Below, one piece after another: positions 1 through 6,304 of a DNA stretch of 10,389 bases. A model generated the notes under the pieces. The model worked only from the letters and a program-made list of their open reading frames with translations. It searched no databases and was not told the origin of the DNA. The DNA is from Planctomycetes bacterium UBA2386 (GTDB lineage: Bacteria > Planctomycetota > UBA1135 > UBA2386): assembly GCA_002343845.1 (NCBI GenBank), contig DDSQ01000064.1:1-10389 (forward strand), in the 5' to 3' direction. The position numbers and the translations under genes are program-made. Each line of letters starts with the position of its first letter. Position 1 is the stretch's first letter.

Positions 1-495
1 CAGCCACAGGTTGCCGAGCGCGCACTCCAGCACCGCCCCGTCGCGGCCGACCACGATGCCGTCGTCGGCGCCGCCGTCCTGCGCCTGCTGCCGCACCGCG
101 TCGTAGAACGCGCGCGGCTCGGCCTTGACGTCGCCGGGCGGTCCGTTCGCCGGCGGCTCGACGACCGTCGGCAGCAGTTGCACGACCTTCACCGGCGATC
201 GCGCGCGGCTCTGCATGATGGTGTGCACGGCCGTGCCCGCAGGCACCACGGCGAGACGCAGCACGTCGTCGGCGTGGCCGTTGCCGCGCAGCAGATCGGC
301 GGCGGCCGCGCGCAGGCCCGCGGGTTCGCGCCATACGACCCCGAGCCGCGCCGCCGCGAGGCGCAGCCGCTCGAGGTGGCGATCCCAGAGCCGCACGTCG
401 CCCCGAACTGCCCCCATCGTCTCGAACGGCGCGACTCCCGTACGCGCCGGCAGCGACGACGACGGCACCGAGACGCCATCACACCACGCGTTCAT
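1..495 (-). CDS. pabC: Class IV aminotransferase, probable aminodeoxychorismate lyase (3' part cut by window edge)
   Basis: PabC releases pyruvate from 4-amino-4-deoxychorismate to give p-aminobenzoate for folate; it is a cytoplasmic PLP enzyme. The N-terminal 165 residues are visible, with no stop before the edge. The early segment RTGVAPFETMGAVRGDVRLW (residues 18-37), followed by DRHLERL, is the usual class IV start (F-E-T, then the H-x-x-R-L helix). K124 in GDVKAEPRAFYDA sits where the PLP-binding lysine lies, and is followed by a DGAVLECALGNLWL stretch matching the G-x-V-x-E-x(4)-N pattern (E157). The ATG at 495 overlaps the pabB stop as ATGA, and a GAGG lies 7 bases upstream. Branched-chain or D-amino-acid aminotransferases share this fold, so the specific assignment rests mainly on the coupling to pabB. 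The residues after K124 are rather divergent from the usual N-Y pair. Confidence 0.82.
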   Translation of the reverse strand, partial: MNAWCDGVSVPSSSLPARTGVAPFETMGAVRGDVRLWDRHLERLRLAAARLGVVWREPAGLRAAAADLLRGNGHADDVLRLAVVPAGTAVHTIMQSRARSPVKVVQLLPTVVEPPANGPPGDVKAEPRAFYDAVRQQAQDGGADDGIVVGRDGAVLECALGNLWL

Positions 496-1703
496 GGCTT
501 CGCCTCGGGGATCTGCACCCGGCACTGCAGCGCCCGTTCGAGACCCGCCATCTTCGAGAGCGTCTCGCGCCATTCCGCGGCCGGCTCGCTTCGCGCAGTG
601 ACGCCGCCGCCGGCGTTGGCGCGCACGCGGCCCGCGCGATGCACGAGCGTGCGGATCGCGATGTTGAGGTGCAGCGCGTTGCCCGGCCCGAACCAGCCGA
701 TCGCGCCGGTGTAGACGCCGCGGCGGGCGACCTCGAGTTCCTCGAGCAGTTCGAGGCAGCGCAGCTTCGGGCAACCGGTGATCGAGCCGCCGGGGAACGT
801 GGCGCGCAGCAGGTCGACCGCCGAGACGTCCGGCCGCAGCGACGCCGTCACCGTCGCCAACAGATGGTGCACCTGCGCGAACGAACGATACTCCGGGAAC
901 GGTCCGACCTGCACCGAGCCAGTCTGCGCCACCTTGCCGAGATCGTTGCGCAGCAGGTCGACGATCATCGCCAGTTCGGCTTGGTCCTTCTCGCTGTGCA
1001 GCAGCTCGCAGAGCAACCGGTCGTCGTCGTGCGACGAAGCACCGCGCGGGCGCGTGCCCTTGATCGGCGAGGTGAATACCCGCGAGCCGTCGCGGCAGAG
1101 GAACTCCTCGGGCGAACTGCTGAGCACCGCGGTGCCGTCCCCGTCCTCGACATAGGCCGCGAATGGCGCCGGGCTCTGTTCGCACAGCCGCCAGAACAGT
1201 GCGCGCGGGTCGCCGTGCCAGGCGCCCGTGAACGGCTGCGTCAGGTTGGCCTGGAACAGCTCGCCAGCGCGGATCGCCTCGATCACGGCAGCGACGCGGC
1301 GTTCGTAGTCGGCACGACCGAGGTGCGCGCGCAGCGACGTCGCCGCGGGCACCTCGGGTGCAGGCGGTTGCGCGTGTGGCCCGAACTCGCGCATCGTGCC
1401 GTAGGCCGCGACGTGTAGCACCGGCACCGGGAAGTCGTCGACGATGCGCAATGGCCACGCCTCGACGTCGAGGCCGAGGTCGTATCCGAGCCAGCCCACG
1501 ACGCGTGCTGGGTGCTCGCGCAGGAACGCATCGAGCCGCGCCAACGCGCCGGCGGCGGCACCGGCCGGCACGGTGAGGGCGGCGACCGGATCGGTGAACA
1601 GGTACGATGACCCATCGCCACCACCGTGCAGCAGGGCCACGGGTCCGGAACGGCGCGCCGCGAGCAGGGCCGGAAACGGCGAGGCCGCGGCGCCTGTCGT
1701 CAC
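492..1703 (-). CDS. pabB: Aminodeoxychorismate synthase component I
   Basis: PabB aminates chorismate to 4-amino-4-deoxychorismate, using ammonia from the PabA glutaminase, in p-aminobenzoate/folate synthesis. The 403-residue length is normal for a stand-alone PabB. The chorismate-binding domain is clear: GELFQANLTQPF (147-158), SSSPEEFLCRDG, SPIKGTRPRG (212-221), IVDLLRNDLGKVA (247-259), FPGGSITGCPK (303-313) and GGGVTARSEPAAEWRET (365-381). K215 in PIKGT is the lysine that separates PabB from anthranilate synthase, which carries PIAGT. The start is taken as the GTG at 1703, because it overlaps the upstream stop as GTGA and the N-terminus then matches the family; no Shine-Dalgarno is seen, consistent with coupling. 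An open frame runs further upstream but only as a shadow of the crotonase gene. No pabA lies in the window. Confidence 0.94.
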   Translation of the reverse strand: MTTGAAASPFPALLAARRSGPVALLHGGGDGSSYLFTDPVAALTVPAGAAAGALARLDAFLREHPARVVGWLGYDLGLDVEAWPLRIVDDFPVPVLHVAAYGTMREFGPHAQPPAPEVPAATSLRAHLGRADYERRVAAVIEAIRAGELFQANLTQPFTGAWHGDPRALFWRLCEQSPAPFAAYVEDGDGTAVLSSSPEEFLCRDGSRVFTSPIKGTRPRGASSHDDDRLLCELLHSEKDQAELAMIVDLLRNDLGKVAQTGSVQVGPFPEYRSFAQVHHLLATVTASLRPDVSAVDLLRATFPGGSITGCPKLRCLELLEELEVARRGVYTGAIGWFGPGNALHLNIAIRTLVHRAGRVRANAGGGVTARSEPAAEWRETLSKMAGLERALQCRVQIPEAKP

Positions 1704-2497
1704 GCTCGCAGCCAGGACGGCTTGCGCTTCTCGAGGAACGCCGCCATGCCTTCCTTCATCTCGGCGGTGCTGCTCATCATGCCGAACAGGTCGGCCTCGA
1801 GGTCGAGGGCATCCGTGAGCGGCAGGTGCGCACCGCGCCGCACCGCCTGCTTCGCCGCCGCCAGCGCCTGCGGGCCACGCGACACCATGCGCATCGCCAC
1901 GCCCTTGCAGTGCGCGAGCAGTTCGGTCGGCTCGACGACGCCGTTCACCAGACCCAGCCGCAACGCTTCGTCGGCGGTCACCGGATCGCCGGTCAGGATC
2001 ATCTGCAGGGCCGGGCCCTGGCCGATCAACCGCGGCAGCCGCTGCGTGCCGCCGTAGCCCGGGATGATGCCGAGCGACACTTCGGGCAGACCGAGCTTGG
2101 CGTTCTTGCTCGCGAACCGCACGTCGCAAGCGAGCGCGAGTTCGAGCCCGCCGCCGAGCGCGAAGCCGTTGACCGCGGCGATCACCGGCTTGGTGCAGGC
2201 CTCGATGCGCGCCATCATCGCCTGGCCGGCACGCGCGTTGGCCGCGCCGTCGAACACGCCCTGCTTCGCCAGCACCGAGATGTCGGCGCCGGCGACGAAC
2301 GCCTTCTCGCCGCCGCCGGTCAGGATCGCCGCCCCGACACCCGGGTCGCGATCGAGGCTCGTGAACACCGCGTCGAGTTCGGCGATCGTCGCGCCGTCGA
2401 GCGCGTTGAGCTTGCTCGGCCGATCGACGGTCACGATGGCGAGGAACCCCTCGCGCAGCAGACGCACGTTCTGCAGCGTCGCCGGGTCGAGCGCCAT
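1700..2497 (-). CDS. Enoyl-CoA hydratase (crotonase family)
   Basis: Crotonases add water across the double bond of trans-2-enoyl-CoA in fatty-acid or butanoate metabolism. The protein has 265 residues, the usual size for a single-domain family member. AFVAGADIS (66-74) gives the first oxyanion-hole segment. GFALGGGLELALACDVRFAS (111-130) carries E119, and LGLPEVSLGIIPGYGGTQRL (135-154) carries E139; these correspond to the two catalytic glutamates of rat mitochondrial crotonase (E144 and E164), so hydratase activity is likely rather than isomerase or decarboxylase activity only. The ATG at 2497 shares one base with the stop of the cyclophilin upstream (TGATG) and has a strong Shine-Dalgarno. 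No hydroxyacyl-CoA dehydrogenase or acyl-CoA dehydrogenase lies nearby, though a thiolase is encoded further upstream on the same strand. Chain-length preference cannot be read from the sequence. Confidence 0.93.
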   Translation of the reverse strand: MALDPATLQNVRLLREGFLAIVTVDRPSKLNALDGATIAELDAVFTSLDRDPGVGAAILTGGGEKAFVAGADISVLAKQGVFDGAANARAGQAMMARIEACTKPVIAAVNGFALGGGLELALACDVRFASKNAKLGLPEVSLGIIPGYGGTQRLPRLIGQGPALQMILTGDPVTADEALRLGLVNGVVEPTELLAHCKGVAMRMVSRGPQALAAAKQAVRRGAHLPLTDALDLEADLFGMMSSTAEMKEGMAAFLEKRKPSWLRA

Positions 2498-3066
2498 CAC
2501 GGCCCCTCCGCCGCCTGCTCCGCGACGGGCGTGCGCGCCTGCCGCGGCCGCAATTCGATGCGTTGGATCGCGACGCGCTCCTTGGGCTTGCTGCGCTCGC
2601 CGGCACTGCCGAAGTCGCAATCGACGCTGGCGATCGCGTCGAGCACGTCGAGCCCTTCCTCGACCTTGCCGAACACCGTGTACTGGCCGTCGAGGAAGCT
2701 CGCGTGCGCGCCGTGCACGATGAAGAACTGCGAGCCCGCCGAGTTCGGATCGCGGGCGCGCGCCATCGACACGATGCCGCGCGTGTGCGGGATGTCGTTG
2801 AACTCCGCCGGCAGCGTGTAGCCCGGTCCGCCGGTGCCCGGCGAGCCGGTTGCCCCGGGCTTGGTGTGCGGACAGCCCGTCTGCACCATGAAGTTGCGGA
2901 TCACGCGGTGGAACGCGACGCCGTCGTAGAAACCCTTCTGTGCGAGCGTGAGGAAGGCGCGCACGTGCTTGGGCGCCTGCTCGGGGAAGAACGTGACCAC
3001 GAGCGCGCCGCGGTCGGTGACGATCGCGGCTTCGACGGTGGCGGGGTCGGTCTGTTCGAGGTCCAT
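2497..3066 (-). CDS. Cytoplasmic cyclophilin-type peptidyl-prolyl cis-trans isomerase
   Basis: Cyclophilins speed cis-trans isomerisation of X-Pro bonds during folding. The 189 residues hold one complete domain: VAFHRVIRNFMVQTGCP (50-66) with the catalytic arginine R54 and the hydrophobic pocket F59, M60 and Q62; GPGYTLPAEF (80-89); SAGSQFFIVHGAHASFLDGQYTVFG (109-133). The position equivalent to Trp121 of human cyclophilin A is L125, as in many bacterial enzymes, predicting weak cyclosporin binding. There is no signal peptide, so it should act in the cytoplasm. The ATG at 3066 is preferred because the domain begins soon after it; a GTG at 3096 in the same frame would add ten residues. An AGGA twelve bases upstream is the only Shine-Dalgarno candidate and lies in a palindrome. 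The stop overlaps the crotonase ATG by one base. Confidence 0.94.
   Translation of the reverse strand: MDLEQTDPATVEAAIVTDRGALVVTFFPEQAPKHVRAFLTLAQKGFYDGVAFHRVIRNFMVQTGCPHTKPGATGSPGTGGPGYTLPAEFNDIPHTRGIVSMARARDPNSAGSQFFIVHGAHASFLDGQYTVFGKVEEGLDVLDAIASVDCDFGSAGERSKPKERVAIQRIELRPRQARTPVAEQAAEGP
2503..2509 (-). promoter_or_regulatory. Shine-Dalgarno of the crotonase gene
   Basis: Reading the minus strand, GGAGGGG lies five bases before the ATG at 2497 and inside the last codons of the cyclophilin gene. It supports this ATG over the GTG immediately before it. Confidence 0.7.
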
Positions 3067-3071
3067 GGCAG

Positions 3072-3085
3072 GGCAGGATCCTGCC
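3072..3085. repeat. 14-base perfect palindrome in front of the cytoplasmic cyclophilin gene
   Basis: The sequence GGCAGGATCCTGCC is its own reverse complement and is centred on a GGATCC core, six bases upstream of the ATG at 3066. It contains the only Shine-Dalgarno-like AGGA for that gene. It has no loop and no following T-run, so it is not a typical terminator. It could be a protein-binding site or chance; its role is unknown. A second small inverted repeat (five-base arms, 3099-3103 and 3108-3112) lies nearby in the same 63-base gap. Confidence 0.55.
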
Positions 3086-3129
3086 GCATCGAGCACCCGC
3101 GCGCCACCGCGCAGAGGGCTGCGAGGCGC

Positions 3130-4071
3130 CTACTTCTTCACGGGCAGCACGATCGCCGCGTGCAGGATCACGTGCCGCAGCGGGGTCTCGCGCTTGGGCC
3201 CGCCGACCGGCGTCTCGGCGATGCGGTCGAGCACGTCGGCGCCGGCCTCGAGGTTGCCGAACGCGGTGTAGCGACCGTCGAGGTGCGGCGAGTCCTTGTG
3301 CACGAGGAAGAAGTGGCAGTCCGCCGAGTCGGGATGATCGCCGCGCGCCATCGCCAGCGTGCCGCGCAGGTGCCGCAGGTCGCTCCACTCCGCCTTCAGC
3401 CGCACCCCGTTGGTGCCGCCGCCCCACGCCTGCTGCTGGGTGTCGTCCTTCGACAGCGGGCACCCGCCCTGGATCATGAAGTCGCGCACCACGCGGTAGA
3501 ACTTGGTGCCGTCGTAGAAGCCTTGTCGGCAGAGATCGATGAAGGCGGCGACGGTCTTCGGCGCCTTGTCGGGACGGAACGACACGCGCATGTCGCCGAA
3601 GTTCGTCACCAGAACGACCTCGGTCTTCGCGAGATCGAGCGTCGACACGTCGAGCTTCGACACGTCGGGAGCGATCTTGAACGCGCACGCCGCCGCGGGC
3701 AGGCCGACGACCGTGACGGACACGTTGGCGATGCGGTCGGTCGGGACGCCGACCACGAACGCGCTGGCCGGGAAGCGCAGCGTGCGTTCGATGATCGTGC
3801 CCCCCGCCAGCGCGACCATGCCCGGTTTGCCCGGCTGAGCCGGGAACGGAACGGTGGCGTCGTCGCACTTCACGGCGAGGTCGACGCCGGACAGCAGCGC
3901 CGCGGGCAGTTCGAGGTCGGCGTCGGCCTGCAGCACGAGCCGCAGTTCGACGTTCGCGGTCGCGGGGACGAGGGACCGGCCGAACAGGCTGGCGCGCAGG
4001 CCAGGGATCTCCTGGGCCACGACGGCCGGCGTGAGTGCGGTGACGAGCAGGCTGGCGACGAATCGGAGCAT
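3130..4071 (-). CDS. Secreted cyclophilin-type peptidyl-prolyl isomerase with N-terminal extra domain
   Basis: The 313-residue product begins with a signal peptide (MLRFVASLLVTALTPAVVA, likely cut after A19), so it should act in the periplasm or outside the cell. Residues about 20-145 form a region I do not recognise: alternating hydrophobic residues suggest a beta-sandwich, with motifs such as VELRLVLQADADLELPAALL. The cyclophilin domain follows (about 150-313): TKFYRVVRDFMIQGGCPLSK, with R193, F198, M199 and Q201 in the catalytic positions, then MARGDHPDSADCHFFLVHKD and LDGRYTAFGNL. The conserved S-Q-F-F is replaced by C-H-F-F (H253), a mild departure. The ATG at 4071 gives the signal peptide directly; longer frames would only read into the neighbouring lipoprotein gene. 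It lies 63 bases before a cytoplasmic paralogue, as if one duplicate had been exported. Confidence 0.9.
   Translation of the reverse strand: MLRFVASLLVTALTPAVVAQEIPGLRASLFGRSLVPATANVELRLVLQADADLELPAALLSGVDLAVKCDDATVPFPAQPGKPGMVALAGGTIIERTLRFPASAFVVGVPTDRIANVSVTVVGLPAAACAFKIAPDVSKLDVSTLDLAKTEVVLVTNFGDMRVSFRPDKAPKTVAAFIDLCRQGFYDGTKFYRVVRDFMIQGGCPLSKDDTQQQAWGGGTNGVRLKAEWSDLRHLRGTLAMARGDHPDSADCHFFLVHKDSPHLDGRYTAFGNLEAGADVLDRIAETPVGGPKRETPLRHVILHAAIVLPVKK
3642..3671. repeat. Two copies of a 15-base direct repeat inside the secreted cyclophilin gene
   Basis: The 11-base string TCGACACGTCG occurs at 3642-3652 and again at 3657-3667, a 15-base period that keeps the reading frame. In the protein it gives the linker residues SKLDVSTLD (about 138-146), a short L-D-V-S repeat joining the N-terminal region to the cyclophilin domain. 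It looks like a local in-frame duplication. Confidence 0.6.
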
Positions 4072-4123
4072 TGCAGTGGGATGACGTGAGGCGTGGCGCG
4101 GAGTGCCGGGCGCGAATAGTCGG

Positions 4124-4561
4124 TCAATCGCCGGGCGTTTCGGCGGCTGCCGGCCGCCGGCGTCCCGCGGCAGGGTCGCCGACGGCGCCCGCGCGCCAGC
4201 GCTGCAGCACCAGGTCGGCGGAAAACCAGAGCACGCAGCCCGGGTGCGTCGCGTGGTCGCGATCGATCGACACGCTGCCCGGAATCGAATCGTCGCCGCT
4301 CGAGACGACGAGGCCCCAGCCGACCTCGTCGCGCCAGCGCCAGACCAGGCCGACGCCCGCACTGCCATCCGGAGCGACTTCGTGCTCGAACACCTCGTGC
4401 GGCGCGCCGAGCGCGTCGAGGCAGCTGCCCAGCGAATCGACGCCCGGGCGCAACGCCGCGAGCCGTTGCGGGAGGATCGGCTCGTCCTCGACGCCGCGGT
4501 CGAACGACCCGGTGACGCAGCTGGCCAGCAGCGCGGCGGCGAGCCAGAGCGGCGGTCTCAC
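4124..4561 (-). CDS. Small lipoprotein with a BamE-like motif
   Basis: The 145-residue product starts with a short hydrophobic stretch ending in a good lipobox, LASC (residues 12-15), so lipidation at C15 and envelope anchoring are likely. The mature part contains LAALRPGVDSLGSCLDALGAPHEV (34-57), the L-x-P-G-x(7)-L-G-x-P pattern typical of the first helices of SmpA/OmlA (BamE-like) proteins, then GLVWRWRD (71-78) and CVLWFSADLVLQRWRAG (109-125), resembling the later strands. The GTG at 4561 is chosen because it overlaps the stop of the upstream gene as GTGA and places the lipobox correctly. The C-terminal 15-20 residues are rich in Arg, Pro and Ala. No specific function can be given; the family resemblance is to its neighbour as much as to BamE itself. 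Confidence 0.68.
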   Translation of the reverse strand: MRPPLWLAAALLASCVTGSFDRGVEDEPILPQRLAALRPGVDSLGSCLDALGAPHEVFEHEVAPDGSAGVGLVWRWRDEVGWGLVVSSGDDSIPGSVSIDRDHATHPGCVLWFSADLVLQRWRAGAVGDPAAGRRRPAAAETPGD

Positions 4562-4992
4562 TTCGCGAGCCCCGGGCGAGCGGCGTCCCGTGCAGCGTGA
4601 TCGCTGGCCTCGTGCACGTCTTCCCACGGCAACGCGTACTGCGTGCGGTGCGTCGCGAACGTGGCGCCGACGTGGCTCAGCACGTCGCGTTCGTCGAAGA
4701 ACACCCAGACGCGGTCGCTGCGGCCGTCCTGGTTGCCGAAGTTCACCAGCAGCAGGAACAACACCGTGCTCTTCGTGGTCGAGCCGTCGTAGCGGTAGGC
4801 GCTGCGCTTGCCGAGTTGCACCACGTCGGTCGGCGCGCCGAGCGCTTCGACGACCTCGCGCGCGGTCGTGCGGCCGGGCTGCAGCGCCCGCACCGCCGCG
4901 ACGTCGATCGGTTCGTTGGCGTCCTGCCGCGCGAACGCGCAGGCGGGCAGCACCAGGAGCAGGCAGAGGAGGGTGGAACGTCGGTTCGTCAT
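4558..4992 (-). CDS. BamE/SmpA-like small exported protein, probable lipoprotein
   Basis: The 144-residue product has an N-terminal export signal (MTNRRSTLLCLLLVLPACAFA). LPAC would be an imperfect lipobox with Pro at -2; cleavage after AFA by signal peptidase I is the alternative. The mature part has VRALQPGRTTAREVVEALGA (34-53) followed by P, then RSAYRYD (63-69) and RVWVFFDERDVLSHVGATF (94-112). This order (helix with P-G-x-T-x-x-E-V, L-G-x-P turn, aromatic-Tyr strand, then F-F-D strand) is that of the SmpA/OmlA (BamE-like) domain. In Proteobacteria, BamE is an accessory lipoprotein of the outer-membrane protein assembly machine, but similar domains occur in many unrelated small lipoproteins. 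It lies 44 bases after the thiolase stop and overlaps the next lipoprotein gene by four bases. Confidence 0.72.
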   Translation of the reverse strand: MTNRRSTLLCLLLVLPACAFARQDANEPIDVAAVRALQPGRTTAREVVEALGAPTDVVQLGKRSAYRYDGSTTKSTVLFLLLVNFGNQDGRSDRVWVFFDERDVLSHVGATFATHRTQYALPWEDVHEASDHAARDAARPGLAK

Positions 4993-5036
4993 GCGATGGC
5001 GGAGGAGCGGAAGAATGGCACCGCGGCAGGTCGGGG

Positions 5037-6218
5037 TCACGGCCGCTCGAACTCGACGGCCATGCCCATGCCGCCGCTCATGCACAAGGTCGCGAGCCCG
5101 CGCTTGCCGCCGCTGCGCACGAGTTCGTGCAGCAGCGTGACGACGATGCGAGCACCGGTGGCGCCGATCGGATGGCCGAGCGCGATCGCGCCGCCGTTCC
5201 GGTTCAGCCGGTCGCGCGCGATCGGCAGGTCGCGCAGGCACGCCAGCATCTGCGCCGCGAACGCTTCGTTGAGCTCGACGAGGTCGAAGTCGGCGAGTTG
5301 CCGACCGGTCTTCGCCAGCAGGTTCTTCACCGCCGGCACCGGCCCGATGCCCATGATGCGCGGGCTCACGCCGGCCGTCGCCGACGCCCCGAGCCAGGCC
5401 AGCGGCACAAGTCCTCGGCGCTTCGCTTCGCTCGCCGGCATCAGCACCAGGGCCGCCGCACCGTCGGTGATGCCCGAACTGTTGCCCGCATGCACGGTGC
5501 CGACCTTCGGCCGGAACACCGGCGGCAACTTCTGCAGGTCTTCGAGCGTCACGCCCGGCCGCACATGTTCGTCGGTGCCGACCACCGTCGGCCCCTTCTT
5601 GCCGGCGATCGTGACCGGCGCGATCTCGGCCGCGAAACGTCCTTCCTTCTGCGCCTGCTCGCCGCGCTGGTGCGATTGCAGCGCGTACTCGTCCTGCTCC
5701 TGGCGACCGATCTTGTAGTCGTCGGCGAGGTACTCCGCGGTCATGCCCATCGGCTCGCCGAGGATGCCGCAGGTGAAACCGTCCTGGTAGTTGCCGTCCT
5801 TCACCTCGACGTGCCCGAGCCGGTAGCCGCTGCGAAAGCCCGGCAGCAGGAACGGGATGTTGGTCATGCTCTCCATGCCGCCGGCGACCACGACCTTGCG
5901 CCCGTCGAGCAGGATCGCGGCCCGCGCCAGGTCGAGCGCCTTCAGGCTGCTGCCGCACGCCTTGTTGATCGTCGTCGCAACGCACCCCTCGCCGCAGCCG
6001 GCCTTGATCGCGACCTGGCGCGCAGGGTTGGGTCCCGAACCGAGCTGCCGCGCCTGCCCCATGATGCACTCCTCGACATCCGTCGGCGCGACGCCGATGC
6101 GAGCGAGCGTTGCAGCGACGGCATGAGCGCCGAGTTCGACCGCGGACAAGGCCGACAGGCCGCCCATGAACTTGCCGATCGGCGTGCGCAGCCCGCCGAC
6201 GATTGCGATGCGTTCCAT
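5037..6218 (-). CDS. Acetyl-CoA acetyltransferase (biosynthetic-type thiolase)
   Basis: Thiolases condense two acetyl-CoA to acetoacetyl-CoA or run the reverse cleavage in beta-oxidation. The 393 residues match the family length. The nucleophile is C88 in TTINKACGSSLKAL; VELNEAFAAQ (314-323), the GHPIGATGAR loop with H349, and the second catalytic cysteine C379 in LCMSGGMGMAVEFE are all present. HAGNSSGITDGAAA (243-256) is the usual Asn-Ser-Ser segment. The C-terminal loop reads C-M-S-G-G-M-G rather than the common C-I-G-G-G-M-G. The ATG at 6218 is chosen because the family begins at RIAIVGGLRTPIGKF directly after it; longer frames would run across the divergent promoter region. It is the first gene of the minus-strand block. 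A role with the crotonase downstream is possible, but the dehydrogenase that would link the two steps is not here. Confidence 0.95.
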   Translation of the reverse strand: MERIAIVGGLRTPIGKFMGGLSALSAVELGAHAVAATLARIGVAPTDVEECIMGQARQLGSGPNPARQVAIKAGCGEGCVATTINKACGSSLKALDLARAAILLDGRKVVVAGGMESMTNIPFLLPGFRSGYRLGHVEVKDGNYQDGFTCGILGEPMGMTAEYLADDYKIGRQEQDEYALQSHQRGEQAQKEGRFAAEIAPVTIAGKKGPTVVGTDEHVRPGVTLEDLQKLPPVFRPKVGTVHAGNSSGITDGAAALVLMPASEAKRRGLVPLAWLGASATAGVSPRIMGIGPVPAVKNLLAKTGRQLADFDLVELNEAFAAQMLACLRDLPIARDRLNRNGGAIALGHPIGATGARIVVTLLHELVRSGGKRGLATLCMSGGMGMAVEFERP

Positions 6219-6304
6219 CGGGCGCAGTGTCGAGCGCGGCCGGTGCCACCGCAACGGCGCGGTCGCCTCCATTGGCGTCCCGTCGTCCGCCGATACGTGG
6301 CCCG
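6219..6304. promoter_or_regulatory. Divergent intergenic region, putative promoters for both blocks
   Basis: The 86 bases lie between two divergent start codons, so each direction should have a promoter here. On the minus strand, TTGCGG (6249-6254) and GACACT (6226-6231) are separated by 17 bases, each matching three of six sigma-70 consensus bases; the transcript would start almost at the thiolase ATG. On the plus strand, TTGGCG (6272-6277) is followed 16 bases later by TACGTG (6294-6299), which is weaker still. Neither gene has a clear Shine-Dalgarno, so near-leaderless transcripts are possible. The boxes are poor and the assignment rests mainly on gene layout. Confidence 0.35.

Noticed and set aside
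1704..2606. N-terminal extension of pabB
   Set aside because: The frame stays open upstream of the GTG at 1703, but the added sequence overlaps the whole crotonase gene out of frame and is Arg-rich.
3099..3112. Small hairpin as a terminator between the two cyclophilin genes
   Set aside because: It has five-base arms with a four-base loop, no T-run on either side and same-strand neighbours; too weak to call.
2563..4089. Plus-strand open frame of about 500 codons
   Set aside because: It is the mirror of two cyclophilin genes; the Arg/His/Val-rich product is an antisense artefact.
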